Shown here: one piece after another, positions 4,088-10,260 of the stretch
Layout of the letters: the number at the start of each line of letters is the position of its first letter
Numbering within the stretch: position 1 is the first letter of the stretch
Source of the DNA: a virus
Virus record (IMG/VR): IMGVR_UViG_3300031746_003173
Coordinates: 1 to 26,087 of that record
Strand: one strand, 5' to 3'
Length of the DNA stretch: 26,087 nt
Notes under the pieces: model-generated
Seen by the model: the letters and a program-made list of their open reading frames with translations, nothing else
Database searches by the model: none
What the model was told of the DNA's origin: nothing
Translations under genes and position numbers: made by a program

Positions 4088-4103
4088 TGCGGGTTTCCCC
4101 GCA
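4088..4103 (-). other. GNRA hairpin before tRNA-Ala
   Basis: TGCGGG-GAAA-CCCGCA on the minus strand: 6 bp, very stable, between the stop of the 47-aa gene and tRNA-Ala. No U-run follows, so it is not a classic terminator. It may protect the mRNA 3' end after processing at the tRNA. Confidence 0.5.
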
Positions 4104-4118
4104 GATTACTTTCAATTG

Positions 4119-4262
4119 TTAATGTGCTAAAGATGAACAAATACTTAATGCTAAAAGAAATAATATGAATATCATGAACATACAACCACAACCTTTAGTA
4201 CCATCACCTTTATTCTGGTTGCCTACTATCAACATAAAAGGTAAAAAATATTTGTTATCCAT
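4119..4262 (-). CDS. Micro-membrane protein (47 aa), possibly leaderless
   Basis: A 47-codon frame, MDNKYFLPFMLIVG at the start, then a short Gly/Lys/Cys-rich stretch (CGC at 25-27) and one hydrophobic helix at about 28-45 (MFMIFILFLLALSIC) before SSLAH and the stop. Promoter P2 ends 7 nt before the ATG, so the transcript would start at about the A of the ATG; there is no Shine-Dalgarno. It is the only frame that fills the P2 transcript before tRNA-Ala. Met10 or Met28 are alternative starts. Function unknown; phage micro-membrane proteins can act in lysis or superinfection exclusion, but nothing here shows it. Confidence 0.5.
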   Translation of the reverse strand: MDNKYFLPFMLIVGNQNKGDGTKGCGCMFMIFILFLLALSICSSLAH

Positions 4263-4269
4263 ATTACTA

Positions 4270-4298
4270 ATTATACCACACTTTTGCTATTTTGTCAA
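4270..4298 (-). promoter_or_regulatory. Sigma-70/A promoter P2
   Basis: TTGACA (4298-4293), 17 nt, TATAAT (4275-4270), in the context ACCCTTGACAAA and GTGTGGTATAATTA. Serves the 47-aa gene and tRNA-Ala. Confidence 0.88.
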
Positions 4299-4309
4299 GG
4301 GTCAATTTA

Positions 4310-4402
4310 TTATTTAATATTGCTCTTTTCTTCCCTTGCAAATATATATATGAGTATTACCAACCCAATTGTCAACAAATTCATACCAGCTAAGATATCC
4401 AT
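4310..4402 (-). CDS. Micro-membrane protein (30 aa)
   Basis: ATG at 4402, TAA at 4312-4310. GAGGAGGTG lies 5 nt before the ATG, an excellent ribosome site, and promoter P3 lies just upstream, so this tiny gene has its own expression unit. The peptide MDILAGMNLLTIGLVILIYI is one membrane helix (about 3-22) followed by the charged tail FAREEKSNIK, an N-out/C-in topology by the positive-inside rule with the charge at the C end. The stop is directly followed by promoter P2. Function unknown. Confidence 0.75.
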   Translation of the reverse strand: MDILAGMNLLTIGLVILIYIFAREEKSNIK

Positions 4403-4428
4403 AAAGCACCTCCTCGGTTCTTTATATA

Positions 4429-4457
4429 ATTATATCATAGTTTTATAAATTTGTCGA
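4429..4457 (-). promoter_or_regulatory. Sigma-70/A promoter P3
   Basis: TCGACA (4457-4452, one change from TTGACA), 17 nt, TATAAT (4434-4429). Followed by AGGAGG and the 30-aa gene. Confidence 0.82.
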
Positions 4458-4487
4458 TGGGCTAAACACAGTATTTTTAAGATAAAA

Positions 4488-4808
4488 TCATAGCATTTTA
4501 TAATGGTTTGGTTTTCTTATTCTCTTTCTCCCATCACTGCTATATACATTATATATAGGATTATATTTATCAATATAATATTGTTCATATATTAATAAAT
4601 CTTCAATATCATTAACTTCATAAACAATTTTAAACTCAAAGTTGTTTTCTCCATATTCGTCCCACGCTTTTTGTAAAAGTGTGTTGTAATGAAAATGGTG
4701 TTTTAAAGAAGTTCTATGCGCACTTATACGACCAACAATATTTTTCGATGAACCAATATAAGAGTTTCCATCTATTTTGTTTGTAATTCTATAAACACCT
4801 ACCATCAT
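4488..4808 (-). CDS. GIY-YIG homing-type endonuclease (106 aa)
   Basis: A compact GIY-YIG domain and nothing else: GVY at residues 4-6, YIG at 17-19, the conserved Arg in the GRISAHR stretch, and the YEQYYIDKYNPIYN end that holds the catalytic Glu. I start it at the ATG at 4808 and not at an upstream in-frame ATG (4850), because GGAGG (4818-4814) is 5 nt before 4808. That Shine-Dalgarno lies in the loop of the inverted repeat GTTAAC...GTTAAC, suggesting controlled translation. Unlike the three other GIY-YIG proteins of the window it has no NUMOD3 repeats and is more distant in sequence. It stops with TGA. Likely a free-standing homing nuclease. Confidence 0.88.
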   Translation of the reverse strand: MMVGVYRITNKIDGNSYIGSSKNIVGRISAHRTSLKHHFHYNTLLQKAWDEYGENNFEFKIVYEVNDIEDLLIYEQYYIDKYNPIYNVYSSDGRKRIRKPNHYKML

Positions 4809-4826
4809 GTTAACCTCCGAGTTAAC
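4809..4826 (-). promoter_or_regulatory. Hairpin holding the ribosome site of the GIY-YIG gene
   Basis: GTTAAC-TCGGAG-GTTAAC ends directly before the ATG and would keep the Shine-Dalgarno in or next to a 6-bp stem. In phage T4 the I-TevI ribosome site is likewise hidden in a hairpin in long transcripts. The role here is inferred. Confidence 0.5.
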
Positions 4827-4827
4827 A

Positions 4828-4862
4828 AGGGGAAGGGAGTGTCGGAGCACTCCTAAACCCCT
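4828..4862 (-). terminator. GC-rich hairpin after the 138-aa gene
   Basis: Minus strand: AGGGG...CCCCT outer stem and GGAGTG-CTCCGA-CACTCC inner stem. It lies between the stop at 4881 and the next gene. No U-tract follows, so termination is only possible, not proven; it may be an mRNA end stabiliser. Confidence 0.35.
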
Positions 4863-4880
4863 ATATCAGATTATGTATTG

Positions 4881-5297
4881 CTAATAAGGTCTTTCCACTA
4901 TTGTTAAACCAGATTTCTTTTGGGAAGCCAAATGCATATTTACCATACTTACAGTTGATTTGTAAGTTTTACCATTGCTGGCTTTCAACAATACAGCATA
5001 TTTCGGCTTTTTGGGGTCAAGATTGCAAACCGTATAGGTAATTCCTTTATAGTCAGTATAGCTATCACCAAGATTACCTTTGAAACCAATTAATTCTTTC
5101 ATCCACTCGAAAGCAGATGTATCTACTTTCTTTTCTCCGGTCTCTCCAACTTTTGTTGCAGTTAATTTGGCGTGAAACTCAATATCACCATAAGTAATGG
5201 CATGAAGTTCCAGTTTTACACCATACTTCTTTTCTAATTCCTTTACAGCTTTTTCAAAATCCTCACGAAACAGTTTTAATTCAGTTTTTTGAAACAT
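4881..5297 (-). CDS. Uncharacterised phage protein (138 aa)
   Basis: Soluble protein beginning MFQKTELKLFREDFEKAVKE, with a charged amphipathic helix (about 8-25), then a beta-rich half containing DYKGITYTVCNLDPKKPKYA (about 91-110). AAAGGAGAG lies before the ATG and promoter P4 lies 31 nt further up, so it is the first gene of its own transcript. The FREDFxxAVKxLExKYG opening is familiar from hypothetical proteins of large phages, but I know no function. It has no membrane segment, no signal peptide and no catalytic motif. The stop is TAG. Confidence 0.8.
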   Translation of the reverse strand: MFQKTELKLFREDFEKAVKELEKKYGVKLELHAITYGDIEFHAKLTATKVGETGEKKVDTSAFEWMKELIGFKGNLGDSYTDYKGITYTVCNLDPKKPKYAVLLKASNGKTYKSTVSMVNMHLASQKKSGLTIVERPY

Positions 5298-5327
5298 GTT
5301 TTTCTCTCCTTTATTCGGTATAATATA

Positions 5328-5356
5328 ATTATATCATACTTTGAGAGTTTTGTCAA
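5328..5356 (-). promoter_or_regulatory. Sigma-70/A promoter P4
   Basis: TTGACA (5356-5351), 17 nt, TATAAT (5333-5328), in the context ACCCTTGACAAAA, directly after the stop of the upstream 65-aa gene. Confidence 0.88.
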
Positions 5357-5367
5357 GGGTAAATTAT

Positions 5368-5565
5368 TTATTTTTTATGTTCTTCTTCATATTTTTTTGT
5401 ATAAGCATCATGCCTATCTGTGTATTCACCCCAAACTCTATCTACATCTTTTATCCAAAATTCTATATCGAGAGGATGAATATATTTTTTTTCTTGCAAC
5501 TTTATTATTCTATTAATCAAAATATCAAGTAGTTCCGTATCACTAATTTCAAAATCATTTTTCAT
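5368..5565 (-). CDS. Small orphan protein (65 aa)
   Basis: I take the ATG at 5565 (MKNDFEISDTELLDI), not the more upstream in-frame ATG at 5613, because GAGG lies 6 nt before 5565 and the start overlaps the previous stop as ATGAAAAATGA, a typical coupled junction. The protein is charged and helical, with a DTELLDILINRIIKLQEKK stretch (9-27) and a Glu/Lys-rich tail. No known domain recognised. Last gene of the P5 transcript (6274 to 5368). Confidence 0.7.
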   Translation of the reverse strand: MKNDFEISDTELLDILINRIIKLQEKKYIHPLDIEFWIKDVDRVWGEYTDRHDAYTKKYEEEHKK

Positions 5566-5767
5566 TATTTTCCTCTTTTTTATTGTCTGTATTATAAAAA
5601 CCTTTAGTACCATATATTACATTAATATTTCTAATTAGTTTTTTCACACTGCTCCCGCTACTACGACAACAAGGGCAATAAGGTTTGCAACCAACTAGAG
5701 TAGAATAAGGACCACTTATACTGAATACTGTATCACAAGTTTTGCACTGATAATCATAAGTAGGCAT
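5555..5767 (-). CDS. FmdB-like zinc-ribbon protein (70 aa)
   Basis: Begins MPTYDYQCKTCDTVFSI, the hallmark opening of FmdB/CxxC_CxxC_SSSS zinc ribbons, with CKTC at 8-11 and the second pair in CPCC at 31-34, followed by SSGSSVKKLI. It would bind one zinc ion. Such proteins are common in phages and bacteria; the original FmdB is a putative regulator but most members have no known role. Its start overlaps the stop of the previous gene (TAATG), with AGAAGGAAA upstream. Confidence 0.85.
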   Translation of the reverse strand: MPTYDYQCKTCDTVFSISGPYSTLVGCKPYCPCCRSSGSSVKKLIRNINVIYGTKGFYNTDNKKEENNEK

Positions 5768-5970
5768 TAAGGATTTCCTTCTTCTTTGCGATTTATTCTC
5801 ATTATAAATTCTGTTAACCTTCGTTCTGTTACATCATCTTCATAATAAAAAGGTTCTCCTTCAAAACCAGCAAAATTAGATAAAAGCTGTCCCAAACGCA
5901 AGTCTGGATTTCTGCGCCATATAACAGCAATCAAATTTAAAATCCTATCAATTCTAGCAGGGTCACGCAT
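5767..5970 (-). CDS. Small conserved 'MRDPxRI' protein (67 aa)
   Basis: Starts MRDPARIDRILNLIAVIWRR and continues NPDLRLGQLLSN (21-32) and FYYEDD (41-46). This pattern is typical of small uncharacterised bacterial and phage proteins annotated as DUF1040/YihD-like, recalled from memory. ATAGGAGA precedes the ATG, and the preceding gene ends just before it. No enzyme motif, no membrane segment. Part of the P5 transcript with the zinc-ribbon proteins on both sides. Confidence 0.75.
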   Translation of the reverse strand: MRDPARIDRILNLIAVIWRRNPDLRLGQLLSNFAGFEGEPFYYEDDVTERRLTEFIMRINRKEEGNP

Positions 5971-5971
5971 T

Positions 5972-6274
5972 TTAATCTCCTATTGGTGCACCACATTTAA
6001 TACATTCAAGGCTAGTTATTACATTAAGGCTTTTGCAATGCTCACAACGTATAATAACAGGTTTTTCATACATCCTTTTCCATAAATTTTCTGTAGAAAA
6101 GTCTACCATCCTATCTTTTATTGCCCATACTTCATCAGACAATCTAGAAGTAGTATGAGAAACATGTGCCATTTGTGTTGCTTTATCTTTGTTTGCTAGA
6201 TTTATTAATGCAAAAACTCCGGGTAATACGCAAATTGTACCCACAACAAGAGTGCTTATTAAAAAAGTATCCAT
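5972..6274 (-). CDS. Membrane-anchored zinc-ribbon protein (100 aa)
   Basis: An N-terminal membrane helix (about 4-27, FLISTLVVGTICVLPGVFAL), a middle soluble part of about 40 residues, and a C-terminal zinc ribbon: CEHC at 77-80 and CIKC at 91-94. AAGGAGAAATAAAT precedes the ATG and promoter P5 is directly upstream, so it leads the unit 6274-5368. Function unknown; the layout suggests a cytoplasmic ribbon domain tethered to the inner face of the membrane. Confidence 0.8.
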   Translation of the reverse strand: MDTFLISTLVVGTICVLPGVFALINLANKDKATQMAHVSHTTSRLSDEVWAIKDRMVDFSTENLWKRMYEKPVIIRCEHCKSLNVITSLECIKCGAPIGD

Positions 6275-6294
6275 ATTTATTTCTCCTTGCTTCT

Positions 6295-6323
6295 ATTATA
6301 CCACACTTTTATAAATTTGTCAA
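6295..6323 (-). promoter_or_regulatory. Sigma-70/A promoter P5
   Basis: TTGACA (6323-6318), 17 nt, TATAAT (6300-6295), in the context GTGTGGTATAAT as in P2. Drives the four small genes to 5368. Confidence 0.88.
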
Positions 6324-6331
6324 GTATCAAT

Positions 6332-7348
6332 TTATACTTGTGTCCATTCCCAACTTGCACCATTTAATTCAAAAGGATAGGGGGCATCAATTAGTCTTTC
6401 ATATAAAGGCAATGTTACTTCTTCGACTTTCTTATAAGCACTTTGTTCTAAAGCAAAATCATAACCAATGGTGTTTGCAACATTTTTATATTTAGAATAG
6501 TTACCAATCATTTCTTCTAAAGCATCTTCCCAATTTTTATAACCATTATCGGTCATAACACCAAAATCATGCATTTCGTCATATGTTGGATACTTTGTAG
6601 CAATAAAAGGTACTTTCAAAGCCATATATTCTAAAGCTTTAATCCAACTGCGCCTCTTATCATATTCACCTGCTAAGGGGCATAAGCCAATATCTAATGT
6701 TTTTAATAAAGAGCACCATACTTCCGCAGGTACAAAAGGTTGGAATATCTTATTTTTAACTTCTAATAATTCAAAAATCCTTTGGTCTCCACTGATGAGA
6801 ACCTTAACATTAGGATATTTTCTACATACTTTTCTAAGTCCTTGTAATACACCACTATCAAAAAAACTGGCATAATGAGACATGCTACCACACCAACCAA
6901 TAACAATCTCATCTTCTGGATGTGGATAAAGAGGTTTTACATCCATATATTTAGGCATATCTAAGAAATTATGTACAAAATAAGTTTTATTATACTTCGA
7001 CCAATCTTTAGCTAAATTTACAGATGGCACTTGCACACCTTTAACCATTTGTAAACCCCATTTAAATTGTTCAATTGGTCTAGGATTCATATAAGCTACT
7101 TGGTCTACACCTTTATCGTCTTTAAATCTCAATTCTCCATGTGTCCAAAAATTATAAGATATGTTTTGGGGATGCATAATATCATATGCATCATCAAAAA
7201 TAGCACCAATATTTTTTCCCCTTACTTTCCAATATTGCATCATAGTTATGGTATCCCCAAAATAATTTCTCTCTACCATAATTATATCAGCTTCATTACA
7301 CATTTTTTGGGATATTTCTGTATTTTGTACAAATTCATTAATAAACAT
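6332..7348 (-). CDS. GT-B (GT4-like) glycosyltransferase, main part of an interrupted gene
   Basis: 338 residues from the first in-frame ATG after the interruption. Visible features are GWCGS (151-155), typical of the start of the C-terminal Rossmann domain in GT-B enzymes, and KALEYMALKVPFIAT (237-251), the donor-binding region corresponding to the EX7E area of GT4 enzymes. The usual N-terminal Rossmann strand is missing here but is found just upstream in the same frame (7471-7349), separated by TGA ATA TGA. The ATG at 7348 has no good ribosome site. The whole would be about 379 aa, a normal size. It would transfer an activated sugar in the cytoplasm to a glycan or protein; donor and acceptor unknown. 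Either a recent pseudogene or a recoded gene. Confidence 0.8.
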   Translation of the reverse strand: MFINEFVQNTEISQKMCNEADIIMVERNYFGDTITMMQYWKVRGKNIGAIFDDAYDIMHPQNISYNFWTHGELRFKDDKGVDQVAYMNPRPIEQFKWGLQMVKGVQVPSVNLAKDWSKYNKTYFVHNFLDMPKYMDVKPLYPHPEDEIVIGWCGSMSHYASFFDSGVLQGLRKVCRKYPNVKVLISGDQRIFELLEVKNKIFQPFVPAEVWCSLLKTLDIGLCPLAGEYDKRRSWIKALEYMALKVPFIATKYPTYDEMHDFGVMTDNGYKNWEDALEEMIGNYSKYKNVANTIGYDFALEQSAYKKVEEVTLPLYERLIDAPYPFELNGASWEWTQV

Positions 7349-7471
7349 AGTATTAGCGGTATGCTTACCTGTAGCATTTATAGCCTTAGCAGGTATAATG
7401 CAGTTCCATTCGCTGCAATTTCATATTCACCACTCCTGAGGAGTATCGGCAAAGACATATAATACATTCAT
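7349..7471 (-). pseudogene. 5' part of the GT-B glycosyltransferase gene, with two in-frame TGA codons
   Basis: ATG at 7471 opens MNVLYVFADTPQEW, a typical first beta-strand and loop of a GT-B enzyme. Then come TGA (7429-7427), ATA, TGA (7423-7421), and the same frame continues NCSEWNCIIPAKAINATGKH straight into the frame of 6332-7348. TGA is used as a normal stop elsewhere in the window (5555, 10257, 15208, 18778, 19406), so simple reassignment is unlikely. The codon before the first TGA is TGG and another TGG lies 24 nt downstream, the geometry of a T4 gene 60-like bypass. The gene follows a GIY-YIG nuclease gene whose stop is 2 nt before this ATG. Confidence 0.7.
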
Positions 7472-7472
7472 A

Positions 7473-8120
7473 TTATTGTATGTCTCCGTTTAGTCCGATG
7501 CTCCTACAAGAGTGGTCTGCACCTTCCTTCCATGATTTGTTTGAAACAATGTCATAAATTGCCGTTTGACCAATATCATATTTTTTAGACAATTTTCTTA
7601 TAATATCCCACAAATAACCTTTATGATTATTTTTCATAGATTCTCCTTTATAAAATTTTCGTATCTTTCGTACCTTTTCCCAATCTAATTTTGATGGATT
7701 TTTATTACCAATTGCTATTTGAGACATTCTATTTTTTGTTTCAATAGAATGTTTTTTGCCATACATAGGATTATTTTTTCCACCATTTATCTCTTTAAAT
7801 TTTTCTTTTACCTCATCGGAATATGTTATTCCTAATGTAGAATTAACACATTCTAAAGATATATTATATACAAAATTATTATTATTTACAAAAAATTGTT
7901 CGTATTTTGTTAACTCAAAAGGTTCACAATATAATAATATTTGAAATCTAAAATTATCTTCTCCGTATTTATTATATGCATTTTGCAAATATCTATTTTT
8001 ATGTTCTCCTTTTCTCAGTGTTCTAAAGTGTTCTTGTTTTCTTTTATTTATATTCACAGATTGACCAAAGTATTTTTTTCTACTATATAAATTCTCTATA
8101 CAATATATTCCTCCTAACAT
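7473..8120 (-). CDS. GIY-YIG endonuclease with NUMOD3 and helix-turn-helix-like tail (215 aa)
   Basis: GIY at residues 4-6, YFG (variant of YIG) at 17-19, the shared block LQNAYNKYGEDNFRF (45-59) and ELTKYEQFF with the catalytic Glu. NUMOD3-like DNA-binding segments follow (NPMYGKKHS at about 117-125) and a C-terminal part with KYDIGQTAIYDIV that resembles a helix-turn-helix. ATAGGAGAATAAAAT precedes the ATG. It lies between two glycosyltransferase genes and ends 2 nt before the start of the interrupted one. Codon use is even more AT-rich than that of its neighbours. A free-standing homing nuclease. Confidence 0.9.
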   Translation of the reverse strand: MLGGIYCIENLYSRKKYFGQSVNINKRKQEHFRTLRKGEHKNRYLQNAYNKYGEDNFRFQILLYCEPFELTKYEQFFVNNNNFVYNISLECVNSTLGITYSDEVKEKFKEINGGKNNPMYGKKHSIETKNRMSQIAIGNKNPSKLDWEKVRKIRKFYKGESMKNNHKGYLWDIIRKLSKKYDIGQTAIYDIVSNKSWKEGADHSCRSIGLNGDIQ

Positions 8121-8131
8121 ATTTTATTCTC

Positions 8132-8959
8132 CTATAACCCATAATCTTCTGGTTTTAAATTTCTTGCTTTTAAAGCATTATTTTGATGCTCAGTAACCCA
8201 TACTAAGTTTTGTGCATAAGGTCTCCATTTTTTATATAGATATGGTAGGTGGTCTGTATAACCTTGACGAGAACCTGTCATTTGACTACCGTCTTGCCTA
8301 ATAGAGCATTCACAATCTACTAATTTTAATTCCCAAAAATGGAATTTTCTAGACATATGTACCCAAAAATCCCAATCCTCACTTGTGGTTAAGCTTTCAT
8401 CAAATCTGTAACCTGTATCATCAAGTGCTTTGCGTGAGAACATTGGGCAACAGCAAGGAGCAATATTTTGTATTAAAATTAAATCAAGATTAAAAGGGCT
8501 ATCCCAATAAAGCTGTTTATGCACACTTACATATCCATCTGTTCTTTTTTCCCATATATCTTGGAGCGCTCTACTATAAACAACATCTACATTAGCACCC
8601 GCAGACTTCAATTTTTCTACCATATACATTCTAAATTCTAATGTATAAGGAAGATGTATATCATCATCGTCTAATAAACAAATCCAATCTCCTGTAGCGT
8701 GAGATAATGCTACGTTCCTTGTACCCGCTAAATCTAGATTTTTTTCATTTTGAAAATATTTAATTCGTGGGTCATTAAATTTATCTACAATATCTTGTAC
8801 ATCTTCTCCTGCGTCATTTACTAAAATAATTTCTGTATTTCTATAAGATTGGGATAATACTGAACTAATTGCTCTAGGTAATAACCATTTACGATTGTGT
8901 GTAGGCATTAAAATACTAACCAAGGGGTCGCTCTTTGGTTTTACAATTCTTCTTCCCAT
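8132..8959 (-). CDS. GT2-family glycosyltransferase (275 aa)
   Basis: Classic GT-A enzyme: VSILMPTHNRKWLLPRAISS (14-33) is the donor-binding entry, VNDAGED (47-53) the first acidic motif, LAGTRNVALSHATGDW (78-93), and LDDDD (96-100) the metal-binding DxD. Later TSEDWDFWVH carries the usual ED catalytic region. Inverting transfer of a nucleotide-activated sugar is the family reaction; donor and acceptor unknown. AAAGGAGAAAT before the ATG and promoter P6 just upstream make it the first gene of its transcript. A GIY-YIG gene follows. No membrane segment, so it acts in the cytoplasm. Confidence 0.9.
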   Translation of the reverse strand: MGRRIVKPKSDPLVSILMPTHNRKWLLPRAISSVLSQSYRNTEIILVNDAGEDVQDIVDKFNDPRIKYFQNEKNLDLAGTRNVALSHATGDWICLLDDDDIHLPYTLEFRMYMVEKLKSAGANVDVVYSRALQDIWEKRTDGYVSVHKQLYWDSPFNLDLILIQNIAPCCCPMFSRKALDDTGYRFDESLTTSEDWDFWVHMSRKFHFWELKLVDCECSIRQDGSQMTGSRQGYTDHLPYLYKKWRPYAQNLVWVTEHQNNALKARNLKPEDYGL

Positions 8960-8994
8960 ATTTCTCCTTTAATTTTTATTCCAATTAACACTTA

Positions 8995-9023
8995 ATTATA
9001 CCATACTTTTTGATTTTTGTCAA
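8995..9023 (-). promoter_or_regulatory. Sigma-70/A promoter P6, within the glycan cluster
   Basis: TTGACA (9023-9018), 17 nt, TATAAT (9000-8995), in the context ATTACCCTTGACAAA. It restarts transcription after the methyltransferase gene 9031-9600 and feeds the genes 8959-6332. Confidence 0.9.
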
Positions 9024-9030
9024 GGGTAAT

Positions 9031-9600
9031 TTATAATCTTTTTAGCCAGCTAGAATCATCATATACTTTATCCGGCTCTCCAAATACTTCTATAACAGCT
9101 TTTGTTACATCAGTGTTTGCTAATTCTATAAAATAGTCATGCCCTGCTATAAAGCCACCCTTCTTTATTTTAGGTTTCCAATATTTTATATCTTTCTTAA
9201 CAGCTTCATAAGAATGGTCAGCATCTACATAAACAGCATCCAGATAACCATCCATGAACCTATAAGAAGCGTTTACACTTGTATCTTTAATTTTCACAAC
9301 ATTATGAAAATTAACCATATAAGCATCAAATTCGCTTTCAAAAGCTGGAATATAATCTACTCCAATTGTAGTCCATACATCTACAGAATATACCAACTCA
9401 CAATAATATGCAAATAAAGAAGTAGATACTCCAACATGAGCACCTAATTCACATACAATAGATTCTGAATTTAAATTTTCTTTTATTAAATCGTTTAAAC
9501 CAAACAATCTATTTACTCTTCTCCCATGTATCATGCCATCAGGGTCGCCTTCTGAATGTGGCATTCTTCTTTTCTCAAGAATGGTATCTAAATCAAGCAT
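9031..9600 (-). CDS. Class I SAM-dependent methyltransferase (189 aa)
   Basis: Resembles the Methyltransf_24 group found in sugar clusters. CELGAHVGVST (50-60) is the SAM-binding motif I, YVDADHSYEAVKKDI (124-138) the acidic motif with the conserved DxxHxYE, and KGGFIAGHDYF (147-157) the post-strand motif common to this group. Probably O-methylates a sugar, with metal bound by the Asp/His residues. GGAGATATAA ahead of the ATG overlaps the end of the preceding GT25-like gene. Directly followed by promoter P6, so it is the last gene of the upstream operon. Confidence 0.87.
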   Translation of the reverse strand: MLDLDTILEKRRMPHSEGDPDGMIHGRRVNRLFGLNDLIKENLNSESIVCELGAHVGVSTSLFAYYCELVYSVDVWTTIGVDYIPAFESEFDAYMVNFHNVVKIKDTSVNASYRFMDGYLDAVYVDADHSYEAVKKDIKYWKPKIKKGGFIAGHDYFIELANTDVTKAVIEVFGEPDKVYDDSSWLKRL

Positions 9601-10260
9601 TTATATCTCCTTTTTTACAAGATTAGTCCAATATCTTTGTAACATATAATCTTCATAGCGCATATTTGCATTCATAATATCGCTCCATCCTTCTCTTTGC
9701 ACTCCCATCATTGGAATGCTAACATAACAATTATTATTTGGTACTACTGTATCTGCATAAATAACATCTATCCATATTTGACCTATTTTAAAGTCTAAGG
9801 GTAAATACTCAAGCAATTTCTTAATGAATTTTTTATTTACACCATAACCTGCTGTGTTTTGTGCATGGGTTAATTTTGCTAGATGGTCTGTAACTTGATA
9901 GCAGGGTTTCAGAATATTTGCACATAAGTAGAACATATCCCAATCTAATTCATCTAATTCTGCACAAGCCATATTTATGTTCTGTTTAATATTATTCCCT
10001 ACAAATTTTATATCATCTTCAAAAATAAAAACATTGCTATCACTTTCTAAACCATATTTTAAACATTCAATATGCGCAAACATACAACCGAGGGCATCGT
10101 TAATTGCTTGATTAGGTGCACCTTTAATAAATACTCCGGGCATCCTGACAGGAGAAATTTCTAAACTCTCAAATTCTTTTTCAGCCAATACCCTCCTGTC
10201 TGTACGCTTATCTAAATTCATATAAATCATACTTTCAAATAGTTCATTAAATGTTTTCAT
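9601..10260 (-). CDS. GT25-family glycosyltransferase (219 aa)
   Basis: Matches the LPS/LOS GT25 pattern: IYMNLDKRTDRR (12-23), GCMFAHIECL (58-67, the usual GCxxSH), and VFIFEDDIKF (77-86) with the EDD metal motif. Members such as LgtB/LgtE-type enzymes add galactose or related sugars to surface glycans, and related enzymes glycosylate collagen; the donor here is unknown. AGAGGAGG precedes the ATG, which overlaps the stop of the upstream gene (ATGA), so the two are translationally coupled. Cytoplasmic, no membrane segment. Confidence 0.88.
   Translation of the reverse strand: MKTFNELFESMIYMNLDKRTDRRVLAEKEFESLEISPVRMPGVFIKGAPNQAINDALGCMFAHIECLKYGLESDSNVFIFEDDIKFVGNNIKQNINMACAELDELDWDMFYLCANILKPCYQVTDHLAKLTHAQNTAGYGVNKKFIKKLLEYLPLDFKIGQIWIDVIYADTVVPNNNCYVSIPMMGVQREGWSDIMNANMRYEDYMLQRYWTNLVKKEI

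Noticed and set aside
4828-4862. Classical rho-independent terminator
   Set aside because: The hairpin is strong but no U-tract follows, so it is kept only as a low-confidence entry.
7349-7471. TGA read as tryptophan across the phage
   Set aside because: TGA ends many genes at coupled ATGA junctions (5555, 10257, 15208, 18778, 19406), so it works as a stop. TAG also acts as a stop (4881, 8132, 16487, 22363).
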